In this document: one piece after another, positions 49,957 through 60,598 of the stretch
Numbering within the stretch: the stretch's first letter is position 1
How the letters are laid out: every line of letters begins with the position of its first letter
From: Enoplolaimus lenunculus
Lineage: Eukaryota; Nematoda; Enoplea; Enoplida; Thoracostomopsidae
Assembly: GCA_030248215.1 (NCBI GenBank)
Contig: JASANG010001107.1
Span: 763,828-827,827 of the forward strand
Length of the DNA: 64,000 bases
Direction of reading: 5' to 3'
Made by a program: the position numbers and the translations under genes
Notes under the pieces: generated by a model
The model's database searches: none
Seen by the model: the letters and a program-made list of their open reading frames with translations, nothing else
What the model was told of the DNA's origin: nothing

Positions 49957-51721
49957 AACATATCAAAGGTTTTATGAGTATCTGCCATTTTCAGTAAAAT
50001 TTTAGAAAACCCGGCGAATATCTGCACCGTATATTGGTAGGCAACTAACACTTATGCAACCAAATTTTCGTTTTCTCATTTTCGTTATTTTTACTAAATG
50101 TCGCAGGCCAATCTGCTATTCAGGCTAAATACTATTTGACTTAGGCCAATCTGCTGTTTTGCGTAAATTGCAGTTTCGCCTAGGCCAAACTGCTATTGAA
50201 CTTAGGCAACAATCAGATTTGATTATATTTCGAAAGATGCAATACCGATAACCTATCAGCTCTTAGGCCAATTAACCCTACAAGTATATGCCCCCGCTTA
50301 TCAGGGTACAACCCGAGGTCTTCCTCTGGCTCGGCATAAAATCGACCTCAGGTCGTTTCATATATCTAATCTGATGATTACGTCGTAGACAATATCGTGG
50401 GCACACTCTGTGTAACTTTGCATCGACCTTGACGACTGTCCTGAACAAGTAAGCCGTTATTTTAGCAGCCAAATTTTTAATGAAATGTAGTTGCATTTGA
50501 ATTTTAGCAAATAAAATTTTTAAATAAAAATTGGCTTCATTGTTGAATAGGCATTTTCTACGAACGTTTTCAACAAGGTCCAACAATTGTATTTAAAAAT
50601 CCACTGGTTACGATGGCTGTTTTCATTTATAAACGATGACTAGAATTTAGAACAGAAAAATTTATTAGATCAACAGTATTTTTAACTGTTGGAAATTTAT
50701 TACTATTCCTTTACCGCATAGGAATACGTTCAATATTTTTAGTGGACATTGCACTACCATGCTTTACAACCTTTACCCTAGATTGAGAATATGTATGTTA
50801 ACATGCTGCAACTGGACATTCTTTTCAGTTTGTGTCTAAAATTAGTGTCTGTGTCTTTTAACATAGAAAAATCGAAAATTCTGTTTCCTTTGGCTCGGGC
50901 ATACAATCGCCTTCCGATCGTTAAGGCTTTGTTTTCTAAAATTCTGCTTATGTTCATGATGTTGATCTAAACTCGATCCAGGAATAAACAAATGACACCG
51001 GAGCCTATCTTTTTTGTATCCATCCGGTGGCTCATGTAAAAATCATGGGCTGAACGTTTCTCTGCTTGACTGCAATAGAGTAAAAATCTTTTATACGCTT
51101 AGGCTTAGGTGTAACCTCATTCTTTTACGCTTTGTGGCTTATACGACAACGTGTTATGACCAATTTTTAACAACTTTTTACGCACTAGAATTTACAGTGT
51201 CTACACACCCCAAAATTTTATACTGGAATAAAGACGCAAACATTGCCTCCGGCTTTTCGTGATGCGTCGCTCGCCGTGCTATCAATTGTTTCATTCAGGA
51301 ATTTAAATGTTGGTGGTGATATCTATTCAGCAAAATGTTCAGTATATCTATCAATAACAAATACGCCTCGGTGAGTGCACCAGCTCTACTTCACTCTAAG
51401 CCCACCAAAAATATAATGTGTAAGTAAAGACAAACATTCCCAGAATATATAGCTGGTGAATCAAGGAAAGTAAAAAATCGAAACACACTAAACATTTTGG
51501 TATCCACATCCTCAAAAATGCGTAAAAACATCTTTGAACTGGAAACGAGGACTCTTCAAATTTAACGCATTCTCATTGTGCTCACCATGGTTCAGCACAA
51601 TCTAAGTTCTTAAAATCCTAAAATCCGAACACATATAGAAAAATCCTCAAATATATGATCTAACATACGCAAACCATTGAAACCACACATGCACGCACGC
51701 TACCTGCGGATATCGCGGGTA
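49957..51721. other. Intergenic region without a recognised gene
   Basis: Contains a loose repeat of AGGCCAATCTGCT (50105-50270), a stretch near 50300-50350 that resembles sequence at 61330-61370 (AGGTC...GTTGTACC), and a worn relative of the 187-bp GGCCCATGTAAAG element at about 51030-51110. The 102-residue minus frame at 50278-50586 has no family signature. Confidence 0.4.
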
Positions 51722-52354
51722 CTCTAGTGACCCGAATAAGAGGGGGTAATATTTATTTGGCCTGTCCAAAGGCACCTCCCTCCTTGTTATTCGGTTACGG
51801 ACCGTTATTTATTTTCAACCAGCCATCCGCCACCCTTCCTTACTGATATACGGTATTGCAACTATCCATTGAATTAAACGTTTTTTGCTTTGCGTCAAAA
51901 GCTTGAGCGATATTAATGCAAGATATACTTTGGAATGTTACTTACCTTCAAAACTTAAGTACGCTTTAAAGTTTCGGCCCATGTAAACATCAGGATCATA
52001 ACGTTCTTCTGTGGGATTGCAACGGAGTAAGCTTAAGCTTTAGACTAATTTTTTGTTTGGCTTAGGCTTAGACTTACGCATAGAAATATGCTCATTCTTA
52101 CGCTTAGGCTTAGGAATATGCTTATAATATATACTGTTCCGCTCCTGTTCTTTACATTGGCAAAAGTTTCGAACTTAAGTGTATTCGAGTCATTTATGCG
52201 CTACAATTAGGGATACTTGATCTTTATGTACTCTAATTAGGGTTTTGGGACTCTATCCGCTACGGAGTCTTATTTGGGATACAGACTCCTATTGATTGGG
52301 ACTCGAAATGGGGATCCCTCTTATTACCCCCCACTCTTATTCGGCTCACTACAG
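51722..52354. mobile_element. TA-flanked MITE interrupted by a 187-bp MITE
   Basis: Ends CTCTAGTGACCCGAATAAGAGG and CTTATTCGGCTCACTACAG with TA on both sides. Without the insert at 51976-52162 and its duplication it is about 438 bp, the usual size of the family. Confidence 0.8.
51976..52162. mobile_element. 187-bp hAT-like MITE (GGCCCATGTAAAGATCAGGGGCG family), nested
   Basis: Ends GGCCCATGTAAACATCAGG and CCTGTTCTTTACATTGGCA with an exact 8-bp target duplication AAAGTTTC (51968-51975, 52163-52170). The interior is a string of AGGCTTAG words. Confidence 0.85.
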
Positions 52355-53249
52355 TACGCATGCGAAATTTTGACGCGCGGTAAAAATTTGCGATTCTTCA
52401 CCGCCTAAAATTTTTATAAAAACGGCGGTTTAAAATACATGCCTAGCTAGTATCCCTCACAAATAAAGCAGTTTGCTTAGATCATGGTTCTGGCTATCAG
52501 CTATGGTCATAACAAGGAAGTAATAGTTTCGCTTTATATTAAGCAGACTGCATGAGTGTACAATTTCAATGAAATAAAAAAATTGTATGCCTAAACTCTA
52601 TAATATATCAAAGTTTGGCAGCGGCTTATCAAATTTAGTCAGCGACTTAGGTACTTACTTAAGTACGCTTTAAAACGAAAAAATGGTTAAGCAATTACTT
52701 AACACGCACTTTAAGTAAGTTGTATTTAAGTAGGGATTTGGAACCTAGTCAATGTGCAATATTATCCGGTGTTACATTTTGTTACTCTATGGTTTGTTTA
52801 AACGAGTAAAGGCATTGAACACAGAAGAAAAAACGGGTAAGTAAAGGCGGGTAGTAGTGGGTAAAGGAATTTTGAGCAGTTATATATACGCGCGGGTAAA
52901 AAATATAATTTCCGCGGATAAAGCGCAACGCAGATACAGAATTTTACCCACTTACACCTCTGATTGGAACACCAAAACAAAATAAAATTATTTTACTAAC
53001 ACATTGAACAAACACACGGATTCAATGAATTTGAGGTTTAACGATTCGAAGCTTCGTACCTTTCGTTCCGCGGTAAGTTTTAACTGTTGAACATTTGAGT
53101 ATCAGAATCACAATTACACACCCTTATTTTACACCGTATGCATGCGATTCTGTCCGCTAAAACAAGGGCCCCACGTTTAATCATAGGGTCTGCCCACTAT
53201 GAAATGGGGAAACTGGGTAACCTAGAGATTGCGAAGCTTAGGATCAGCT

Positions 53250-53603
53250 ACAGTATAACTCGATTATAACAAGATTAGAGAGGGATACCAATGTTTTAGT
53301 CCCAATCAATAAGCTGTAGTCCTAAATTAGAGTCTGTTAGTGGATACCGTCTGCCCATAACTTAAAAGAAACCCAAGCTGAATGGCGTAAATTGCTCAAA
53401 TAAAAAAACATTTACGGACACGGTAATTAACAAAAATTCTTCGGAGCATGTCAGTTTTGCCCAAAACAAGGAATATATAAAGAATGGGTGTGGGGTAACT
53501 AACATGGGGTGAATTTAAAATTAACATTCCGTAACCGAATAAAGAGGGGTACCGTTTGCAGAGGCAAAATAAGTCACTCTCTCTTATATTCAGGTCACTA
53601 CAG
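53250..53603. mobile_element. Worn TA-flanked MITE copy
   Basis: The right end ATTCAGGTCACTACAG plus TA is clear; the left end is diverged (about 53250-53280). Interior words GTCCCAATCAATA and AGAGTCTGTTAGTGG match the family. Confidence 0.55.
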
Positions 53604-54394
53604 TAGGTTTGTTTCGGCTCTTAGGCTTAGGTTTAGGTTTAGTGGAGAGATCCTTAATCATTGACGTAGTTACTCCAGTTTTGTAGCACCAAACATACGA
53701 TACATATATGCATATATGTATAATTCAAAATAGACTGAAAATAAAACCCAAAGAAAATTATTTCGTTTGAATGATATCAATCAGTATACTGATATTTATA
53801 GTTCATGCTTTATAATGTTTCTCGATCACAACAAATTTTGAACAGAGCAAATGGTTGCAGGCCATCCAAACAATACTCTGAAATGAAATAGAGGAAAACG
53901 GTGCAAAGAGGACTTGATTATAGTTATATAGTAAATAACCATTCCTACGTATGTTGATTTTGCAAACATTGCGAAGCGAAATGCTTAAGAGATGAGCAAA
54001 CGATCTCCAAGAAACAGCAGACCTTGAACGAGAGTTACAGATGAATAAAAGAAAACATTAGCGATTGCATTAATTCTCTGGCTAATGTGTTCCGTTTGGG
54101 TCGTAACAGTAGTTGAATGCGAATTCTACAGCTTAAGCCTAAACACAGAATAGCCAAAAGCCAAACAGTTTAAACTAACTTTTTGCAGTTCCATCGAAAA
54201 GCATGCCCCAAAAACTAACACCGCCATCTCACAAACTACGACCAAGTAAAACAATAAGAACGGATGCGTTTTTGCTTTACTCAGCGTTAAATAGAAAAAT
54301 ACTTAAATGTTTCATTTCAAATGGGAAACTAATAACAATTGTTGTGATCCCGAGACCCACTTACACAAACCCTAAAACAATGGTTATCTATGCT

Positions 54395-57300
54395 TCATGC
54401 TGCTGTTGTGGTTGTTGTGGTGGTTGTTGTTGCAGTAGAAGTTCCCCCAGATGCAGTTGTAGCAGGTGTACCTTGAATCGACAGCGACACAAATGAATTG
54501 CTATTTAAAATGTCTCCCGTAAAAATTTTCAAAGTTTTACATTTCAGTAATTTTTAGGGAAGTGTTTACTGCAAAAACTGAAATAGTTTTTAAGTTCAAC
54601 ATTTCATTAGAAGCAGAATAATAAAACCCCAAATTCGTTTGATGCGGGCGTGAATAATTTTTAGTTGCATTTATTATCGCGTTATACTTCTCATCAATCT
54701 TCTATTTTCCTTCATTTAAAATTAAAGCTTATACAGACGTAGGCTTTGTGGAACACTTAGGTTGTAAAACAAACACAAAGGCTTAGAATTAGGCTTACAC
54801 TGTAAATTTCAGTGAGTTGATTGTAAAAATGAGCTGAATCACTCAGTCTGAGATAGGACTATCTGAACTGACAATTTTGATTTGATTCAACTAATTTGTT
54901 TAATCAATCAACTCCTCCGGTGTCAAATCAAGTAACAGTGAGAATCAAGTAACTCAGAGTGAGTTAAAAGTTTAACTGTTATTAACAACGAAATAACTAA
55001 CTTTCTGACTGCTGAGTTGATTAATTAACTCATTGGAATTTACAGTGTATGTATAGTGTTAAGTCTAAAAAGCAAATCTGAGAAAAGGTGTCAATAAACC
55101 TAAACATAAACCTAAGTGTAAATGTGGAAAATGTTCACTCCAAAACACGACTTATTTGCAGTTTTTTGCTCAAACAAGTTTTCAACCATTTTTATGACGA
55201 TGACTGCTGTCGGCCATAATTTCCGGTATTAAGGCGGTCGGTATAATCCCACAAAATTAGCTGTAAAACCAACTGTAATCAACACGAAACAAAAATAGTC
55301 AAACGCAGTGCATTTGATGAGAATTCTCAGAGTACTCAGAGTTAAGAACATATTTAATTATCACAAAAACACTCTTAAAAGTAAACATCCGGTTGCACTC
55401 TGACCGATACCTACACATAAACATCCGTTGTTTTGTTACAAGTGTTTTTTTAACTTACTAGAAGCCGAATTACACGAAGCACAACAAATAACTTTTTGAC
55501 CGTCATCACATTGCCTCTGTTGTAACTCTTGGCATGAATCAAATTGATCAATGCAATTTTGAGCTAAAAAATTTAAAATGTACAATCGTTAGCAGCGGCG
55601 GGTCCAGAAATTCCTAAACGAGAACTGTGTGAGAACAGAATGGAAGAAACTCGCCACCTAATGAGCGAAAAACCGAACGCTATTTTAATGCTAAATTTTA
55701 TATACAGAAGCTTGGTTTTGATCAATGTTGCATTGGAAGGTGTAGGACAACGTGGCTCCCTTTGGATCTGACAGCGATCGTTTAACTTTCGCTTAAATAA
55801 GAAAAAAACTTACACAAAACACTACGATGTATTCGATAGATAAATCAAAATTTGAAAAGAGTGACGTATCCAAGATTTCCCGATGAAATGACTGGATCCC
55901 TCTAGACAATTTTAACATCACATCCCCTTGCAAAATTTTAAATTTGCGGAAGTCCGGTCTGGGGGAATCCGACCATCATACCCCAGTTCCGCTCGTGAAT
56001 AAAGGCAGTCACATTAAAACAAAGTAAATTTATTTTCTCATAAATACCGACAACTTACACTAGCAATTAACTCCGAACTAATACATTGCAGAATGCATTA
56101 GGTAGGAACCGATATTACATAATTAAATATTATGTAGGTCACACATTTTACTATTGGATAATGGTTTATTTACACAAAAAATATCTGCCCTATTTACTAA
56201 GTAGTCCGCAGACACAATACAGTTTCTCGGTAACTGTATGTGGACAAAACAGATTTAGCTAGCTCCTATTGCGTGTTAGCAGTGATGGAGCAGACAGGGG
56301 TGAGCACCCCCAAACTCAAGGTTGGGGGCACCCAGCGTGTATGTGGATACAGAATTTATCGATGTTTGATTTTAGGTTGTCCGAGCTCAACGCTCGTGTT
56401 TGATAGCTGTGCGGTTGCGTTTCATGAGGAGAATCTTATCTTAAAGTAAAGCCAGCGAGTGTAGCGAGCGAGAAAATTTGTTGGCATTTAGCATTTAGCA
56501 GCCTGGTGATTATTCTAATGCATGTGTAGTGTTATGCCATTTGTAAAATCACAAATGTAGGATACTGTCAAATTCGCGAGCGATGTGAGCGGGAAGCCAG
56601 ACGCATTTCAAAACTTCGGCGTGGTTTCTGTTTCATCCGGTTGGGGTGGGGCCCCTTTAGGGGTGGGCCCCCCTATTGAGGAGCATGGGGGTGGCTGCTT
56701 CGGCCCTGCGTAAAATATACAACACGGCAGTTGTTTTACCTTGTTGACATTCATTACATGTCTTTCGGCATCCACGTTTTATTAAATCTTGGTTGCACTT
56801 TTCAGCAGTGTTGCCTACTGTTCTACAAGTGTTGTCGCCAAGAAAGTTCCCACAGTCTGAACAATAATGGTAGGTACATATATAAAAGTAAACTATTATA
56901 CTGTCAACAAGAATCAAACCCACACGTAGTCCCCCTCAAACACCTTACTTACTACAGTTGGAATGTCACACCTGTGTAGTCGGGACGACGCTTTTCTGCG
57001 AAGTGCTGCAAATATACTTGTTTTTCCATCGAAATTTCTCCGAAACTTATGTCCGCGCCGTGAATCGAACTTCGGGTCTCCCGTTCATAAGAGTCAAACT
57101 GTTCTTAAAGAGCGATTTTCAAGCGCATGACTGTTTACTTGTGCAAAAAAACCAACTTACGATTCAACACACTAGTAATATGCTTATATGCAGCAAACTG
57201 GGCATTCGAATTTACTAGCGGTTAGCATTATACACGCTATTCAATGATTGTAAGGCGCCTTTTTCTTGTTTTTCTAAAGTTAGCCGTAAACCCGCTGGCC

Positions 57301-58519
57301 CGGGCCGGCCGTAATTTTTCGGCCGGTTTTTTAGCACTGCTGCAAATATATACTTGGTTTTTCTTTTTTCATCGAAAGATATGTTCGCGCCGGGAATCGA
57401 ACGTCGGGTCTCTCGTTCACGAGACAAGCGCGCTACATGCACACGATCCACCACAAATATCTATTCACTTACGGTTGAAATGTCAGAACTATGCTTTCAG
57501 GACGACCCCTTTGTACGATGTAATCAAACTGATTTTTAACGCGGTTCCAACGGTTTGTGATTAAACCAAATGAGTTATAACTCCTGAACCAATTGTCTGT
57601 CTGTGATTTTTGCTGCTCAGCCTCAAAATCTTAAGTCTAAAATCACTTTGCCAAAGGCGGTAAAAATAACGGTATAAATAATATTTGTAAATGGGTTTTC
57701 ACCCATGGTCCGTTCCATCTGTTAGAAGCTATTCAAACGGCGAACAATCCAAAAGATCGACCAAAATCAATTTGCACTCCAGCAATGATTTGATCTACCC
57801 GTTAAACAAATAAGTGTTTGGCACGTCCAAGGAACCGAATGAAACAAACAGCTGTAAGCAAAAAATTAGTCTACAGCTTAAGCTTACTTTATTCTAGTCC
57901 CACATCTTTACATGGGCCATAATATGAAAACACCATACAATAAAAACTCTTTACCTGTTGCCGATGAACATAATTTACACCGTTTTTGACAAGCTGACCT
58001 CATCAAAGCCGATGTTATGCATTGTAGATCTGAATTCAAAGCACAACTCGTGTCACCAAAAGCATTGAGGCAATTTGAGTTGTCTAAAACTAAGTCATGA
58101 GATGAAACGTCCAATTATTTTAGCGTAGAATTAAATGACGTTTGTTGAGTATTTAAACCGGATAGAAATTGTCCGGAAACCAAACGCAATAATGTTAGCT
58201 GCATGTTGGCATCCGGCCTGGTCAACACGATTCATATCCTGTCCGCTGCTATGAGAGTTTCAATAGGTTTTCAGTAAGACTTGGCATGTAAAACTTTCCT
58301 ATTACGTCAGCCCCGCACCCAAATGCTACCACTGCCTAAAAGTTCCTGAACAAAATAGACTATTGGCTAAATTAAACGAGTGTTCAAGCGAAACTTGTTG
58401 AGAGTGAAGAGTACTTTTTTGTGCAGCATAAATGAATTTTTAAATGCGCTGCTCTTACCTTGGCAGTTAGCAACTGCGTACAACAGTAGAACCGCGACGC
58501 ACAGTACAAGAATGTTCAT
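54395..58519 (-). CDS. Secreted protein with three ShK-type domains and a Thr-rich tail
   Basis: Extracellular protein of unknown role. Five exons: 58519-58459, 58083-57955, 56856-56740, 55563-55459, 54513-54395; 531 nt, 176 residues plus TGA, and every internal border is phase 1. Exon 1 encodes a signal peptide (MNILVLCVAVLLLYAVANC). Exons 2, 3 and 4 each encode one six-cysteine ShK-like domain, with endings SACQKRCKLC, RGCRKTCNEC and VICCASCNSA. Exon 5 encodes a tail with a run of nine Thr after GGTSTA, a likely O-glycosylation site, then stops. ShK domains occur in ion-channel-binding peptides but also widely in secreted enzymes and in mucin-like surface proteins; the Thr tail favours the last. 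The gene is open throughout. Introns hold a SINE-like pair, a GC-rich repeat and a 254-bp MITE. Confidence 0.85.
54796..55049. mobile_element. 254-bp MITE with TACACTGTAAATT ends
   Basis: Ends TACACTGTAAATTTCAGTGAGTTGATT and AACTCATTGGAATTTACAGTGTA, imperfect inverted repeats of about 27 bp, interior rich in AACTCA/TGAGTT. It lies in the last intron of the ShK gene. The terminal CACTGTAAA suggests a cut-and-paste DNA transposon, superfamily unclear. Confidence 0.7.
56270..56735. repeat. GC-rich repeat block in a ShK-gene intron
   Basis: Unusually GC-rich for the window, with GGGGTGAGCACCCCC, GCGAGTGTAGCGAGCGAG, GCGAGCGATGTGAGCGGG and GGGGCCCCTTTAGGGGTGGGCCCCCC. Several of these are local palindromes. 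It ends right at the donor of the second ShK exon (56740). A related GGGGGCCCCACCCC word occurs near 63605. Family unknown. Confidence 0.5.
57000..57452 (-). repeat. Pair of tRNA-Thr-like SINE fragments
   Basis: On the minus strand 57452-57373 reads like a tRNA: an arm with CTTGT-CTCGTGA-ACGAG (anticodon loop CTCGTGA, CGT) and a B-box-like GTTCGATTCCC, followed by a shared non-tRNA body (TTTCGATGAAAA...CAAGTATATATTTGCAGCA). A second, more worn copy of the same arrangement lies at about 57105-57000. T-stem pairing is poor, so neither is a working tRNA. Confidence 0.5.
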
Positions 58520-60353
58520 TTTGAGCACAAAAATGCTATTAACACAGCGAAATACAACGAAATCAAATAACCTCAGAAAAATCGTATATACAGAAAACTG
58601 TGCAATTCAAAAACGAAACAAGACAGGGGTAAGTATCTGCATCTATACCGCGTTTAGCTAATTTTACTTTATCATTTGCATAAAATGCCCAAAAAAGCTC
58701 CAAGTTGTTATAAACCATACATGATACCATGCATACTAATTATTCAAAACAGCTGTTCAACATACCGCTGACATTGGTATAGCTAGAATTTAAGCCAGTA
58801 TTTAAATGAAGCCGACTGGCTTGCGTGCGACGTATATACCACTAAATTACAATAATTGTAATATTGTAATAAATGTTTTGTCACTCATTTAATAATAAAA
58901 TTTGAAGTTTTAAATCGCAGTCACATTTTGATAATTAGAGCATTCATTTGCTGTGCTGATCCATTCAAGTAATAACTGAGACCACTTACTAAGAACAACA
59001 GAATAAAAGTGCAAACGAACGAAAGAACGGGAGAAATCTAAACTCAATCACCTTCTCATAACGGAATTCCGGCATCGGAAGAGCAGTCAGTCGGAATCGA
59101 AATCGGAACCAAAATTTTATCAGAATTTTAGCCGGAATCGGAATTCCATTGCAACCCTGTATGTTTACATTCGCATAAGTCGTGTCCATCTATATACGGC
59201 TCTTCTATACTTTCTTCCAATACAAAGTTAAGGCTTAGACTTCGATAAAATAGGCAGAGGTTTAAGCTTCAACTTTGGTAGGCTCTTCGAAAACCCAAGT
59301 TTGTGCACAGTTTTTAGCGTGTGGCGAGAAGTGTGCAAGAGACAATGATACTAAGCTAAACTTGGATCGACCAGTCAGACAGAAGTTACTCATTCGCACA
59401 AAACACGTAATTTCATAGCACACAAAGGTTCCCCGCAAAGCAGCAATAATGAATCTACAATTGTCGCTCGACAACTTGTCGCCCAATAGAGTCCTAAAAC
59501 CTGTGAATAAATGTAAGCATAATACAAAGCGTAACCCAAAACAAAAGCGTAAGCTTAAACATAATGATAGGCGACAAATTGTCGAGTCGGTGAAATTTTG
59601 GATTACAAGTTGTCGTGCGACGAATTGTCGTGATACCACTAATAACACGATAAATGAAGTTGATCCTTTATAAATGTCTTTGCATTTTCGGATCATTAAG
59701 CCCTATTGACACGTGCAAGTTTTTTCAACGAGAACGAGCAGCTGCAACTTGCGCGAATAACTTGCAGCTGCAAGTATTTGTACAGATAACATTTGATAAC
59801 ATTCTCATTCTGAATCGTGGCGTGAATTTATATGAATATTTTGCGAACTAATTCTTGCGTAAATTCATCACGAATAAATTGCAGATACAAGTTCTTCGAA
59901 TGAATTTTCGAAACCAAATAGCAGCTGCACGTTTTAGTTGTAACAAACATTCTCGCGTGAACAATTCTTTACTCAAAATTTTTTGACTTGAAAATGCTTT
60001 CATATCCTACAATTTCAACTTTGAGGTAAAAGATGTCAAAATTGTCCCGTCACCATCGCCATGCACTAACAAAAGTCAAACAAGTTTGTCATTAGACTAA
60101 TAACTTGAACTGCTTGAATAAATTCAAAAAGTCTAAATCAATTCAAAAGCGCTTGACCACACGGTTTCAGATTGGCAATCAAAATGCACTGCAATAAATT
60201 TAATCTACCGGCAACTGCGGTCATACGTGCGAATTAAATTTAACAGCATGATTTCCAGTGAATTTTTTGCAAATGCACGAATTCTAAAGCTGTTCTGCGA
60301 CGGGATTCTTTATACGTTCAAATAAACCAATTCAGTACATTCTTCACATTTTG
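58520..60353. other. Intergenic region between the ShK and DUF1295 genes
   Basis: Holds a small MITE at 59456-59640 and stretches of CTGCAACTTGC/GCAGCTGCAAG words around 59700-60000. The 144-residue minus frame at 59262-59696 crosses the MITE and has no family signature. No gene recognised. Confidence 0.4.
59456..59640. mobile_element. Small MITE with ACAATTGTCG ends
   Basis: About 185 bp. The left end ACAATTGTCGCTCGACAACTTGTCGCC faces the right end ACAAGTTGTCGTGCGACGAATTGTCGT; the inverted repeat is imperfect but long. Confidence 0.55.
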
Positions 60354-60542
60354 GGCCCATGTAAAGATCAGGGGCGAAACGTCTCTCTGTGGGACTGCAA
60401 TAGAGTAAGCTTAATTCTTAGACTAATTTTTTGCTTAGCTTAGGCTTAGGCTTAGGCTTAGGAATATGCTAATTCTTACGCTTAGGCTTAGACTTAGGAA
60501 TCTGCTTAAAATACTGTTCCGCCCCTGATCTTTACATTGGCC
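60354..60542. mobile_element. 187-bp-family hAT-like MITE, second copy
   Basis: 189 bp, ends GGCCCATGTAAAGATCAGGGGCG and CGCCCCTGATCTTTACATTGGCC, flanks ACATTTTG / ACACTTTG (8 bp, one mismatch). The interior has repeated GGCTTAG words. It lies about 57 bases past the stop of the DUF1295 gene, just beyond its AATAAA. A terminal fragment of the family is at about 62378-62405. Confidence 0.8.
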
Positions 60543-60598
60543 ACACTTTGCGCGTGTCGTTTATTCGCAGCAATTAATGTAGATCCATGACGTCCTTG

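Noticed and set aside
50278-50586. 102-residue minus-strand frame
   Set aside because: Part of it resembles a repeat seen at 61.3 kb; no domain or splice context.
57373-57452. Functional tRNA-Thr gene
   Set aside because: Anticodon arm and B box are recognisable, but T-stem pairing is poor, no good acceptor stem is seen, and a second worn copy with the same non-tRNA body points to a SINE.
59262-59696. 144-residue minus-strand frame
   Set aside because: It crosses a MITE with ACAATTGTCG ends and shows no family signature.
60430-60510. TTAGGC-like runs as telomere repeats
   Set aside because: The AGGCTTAG words are the interior of a 187-bp MITE that has clear ends, flanked by an 8-bp duplication with one mismatch; the same words recur in the nested copy at 52 kb.
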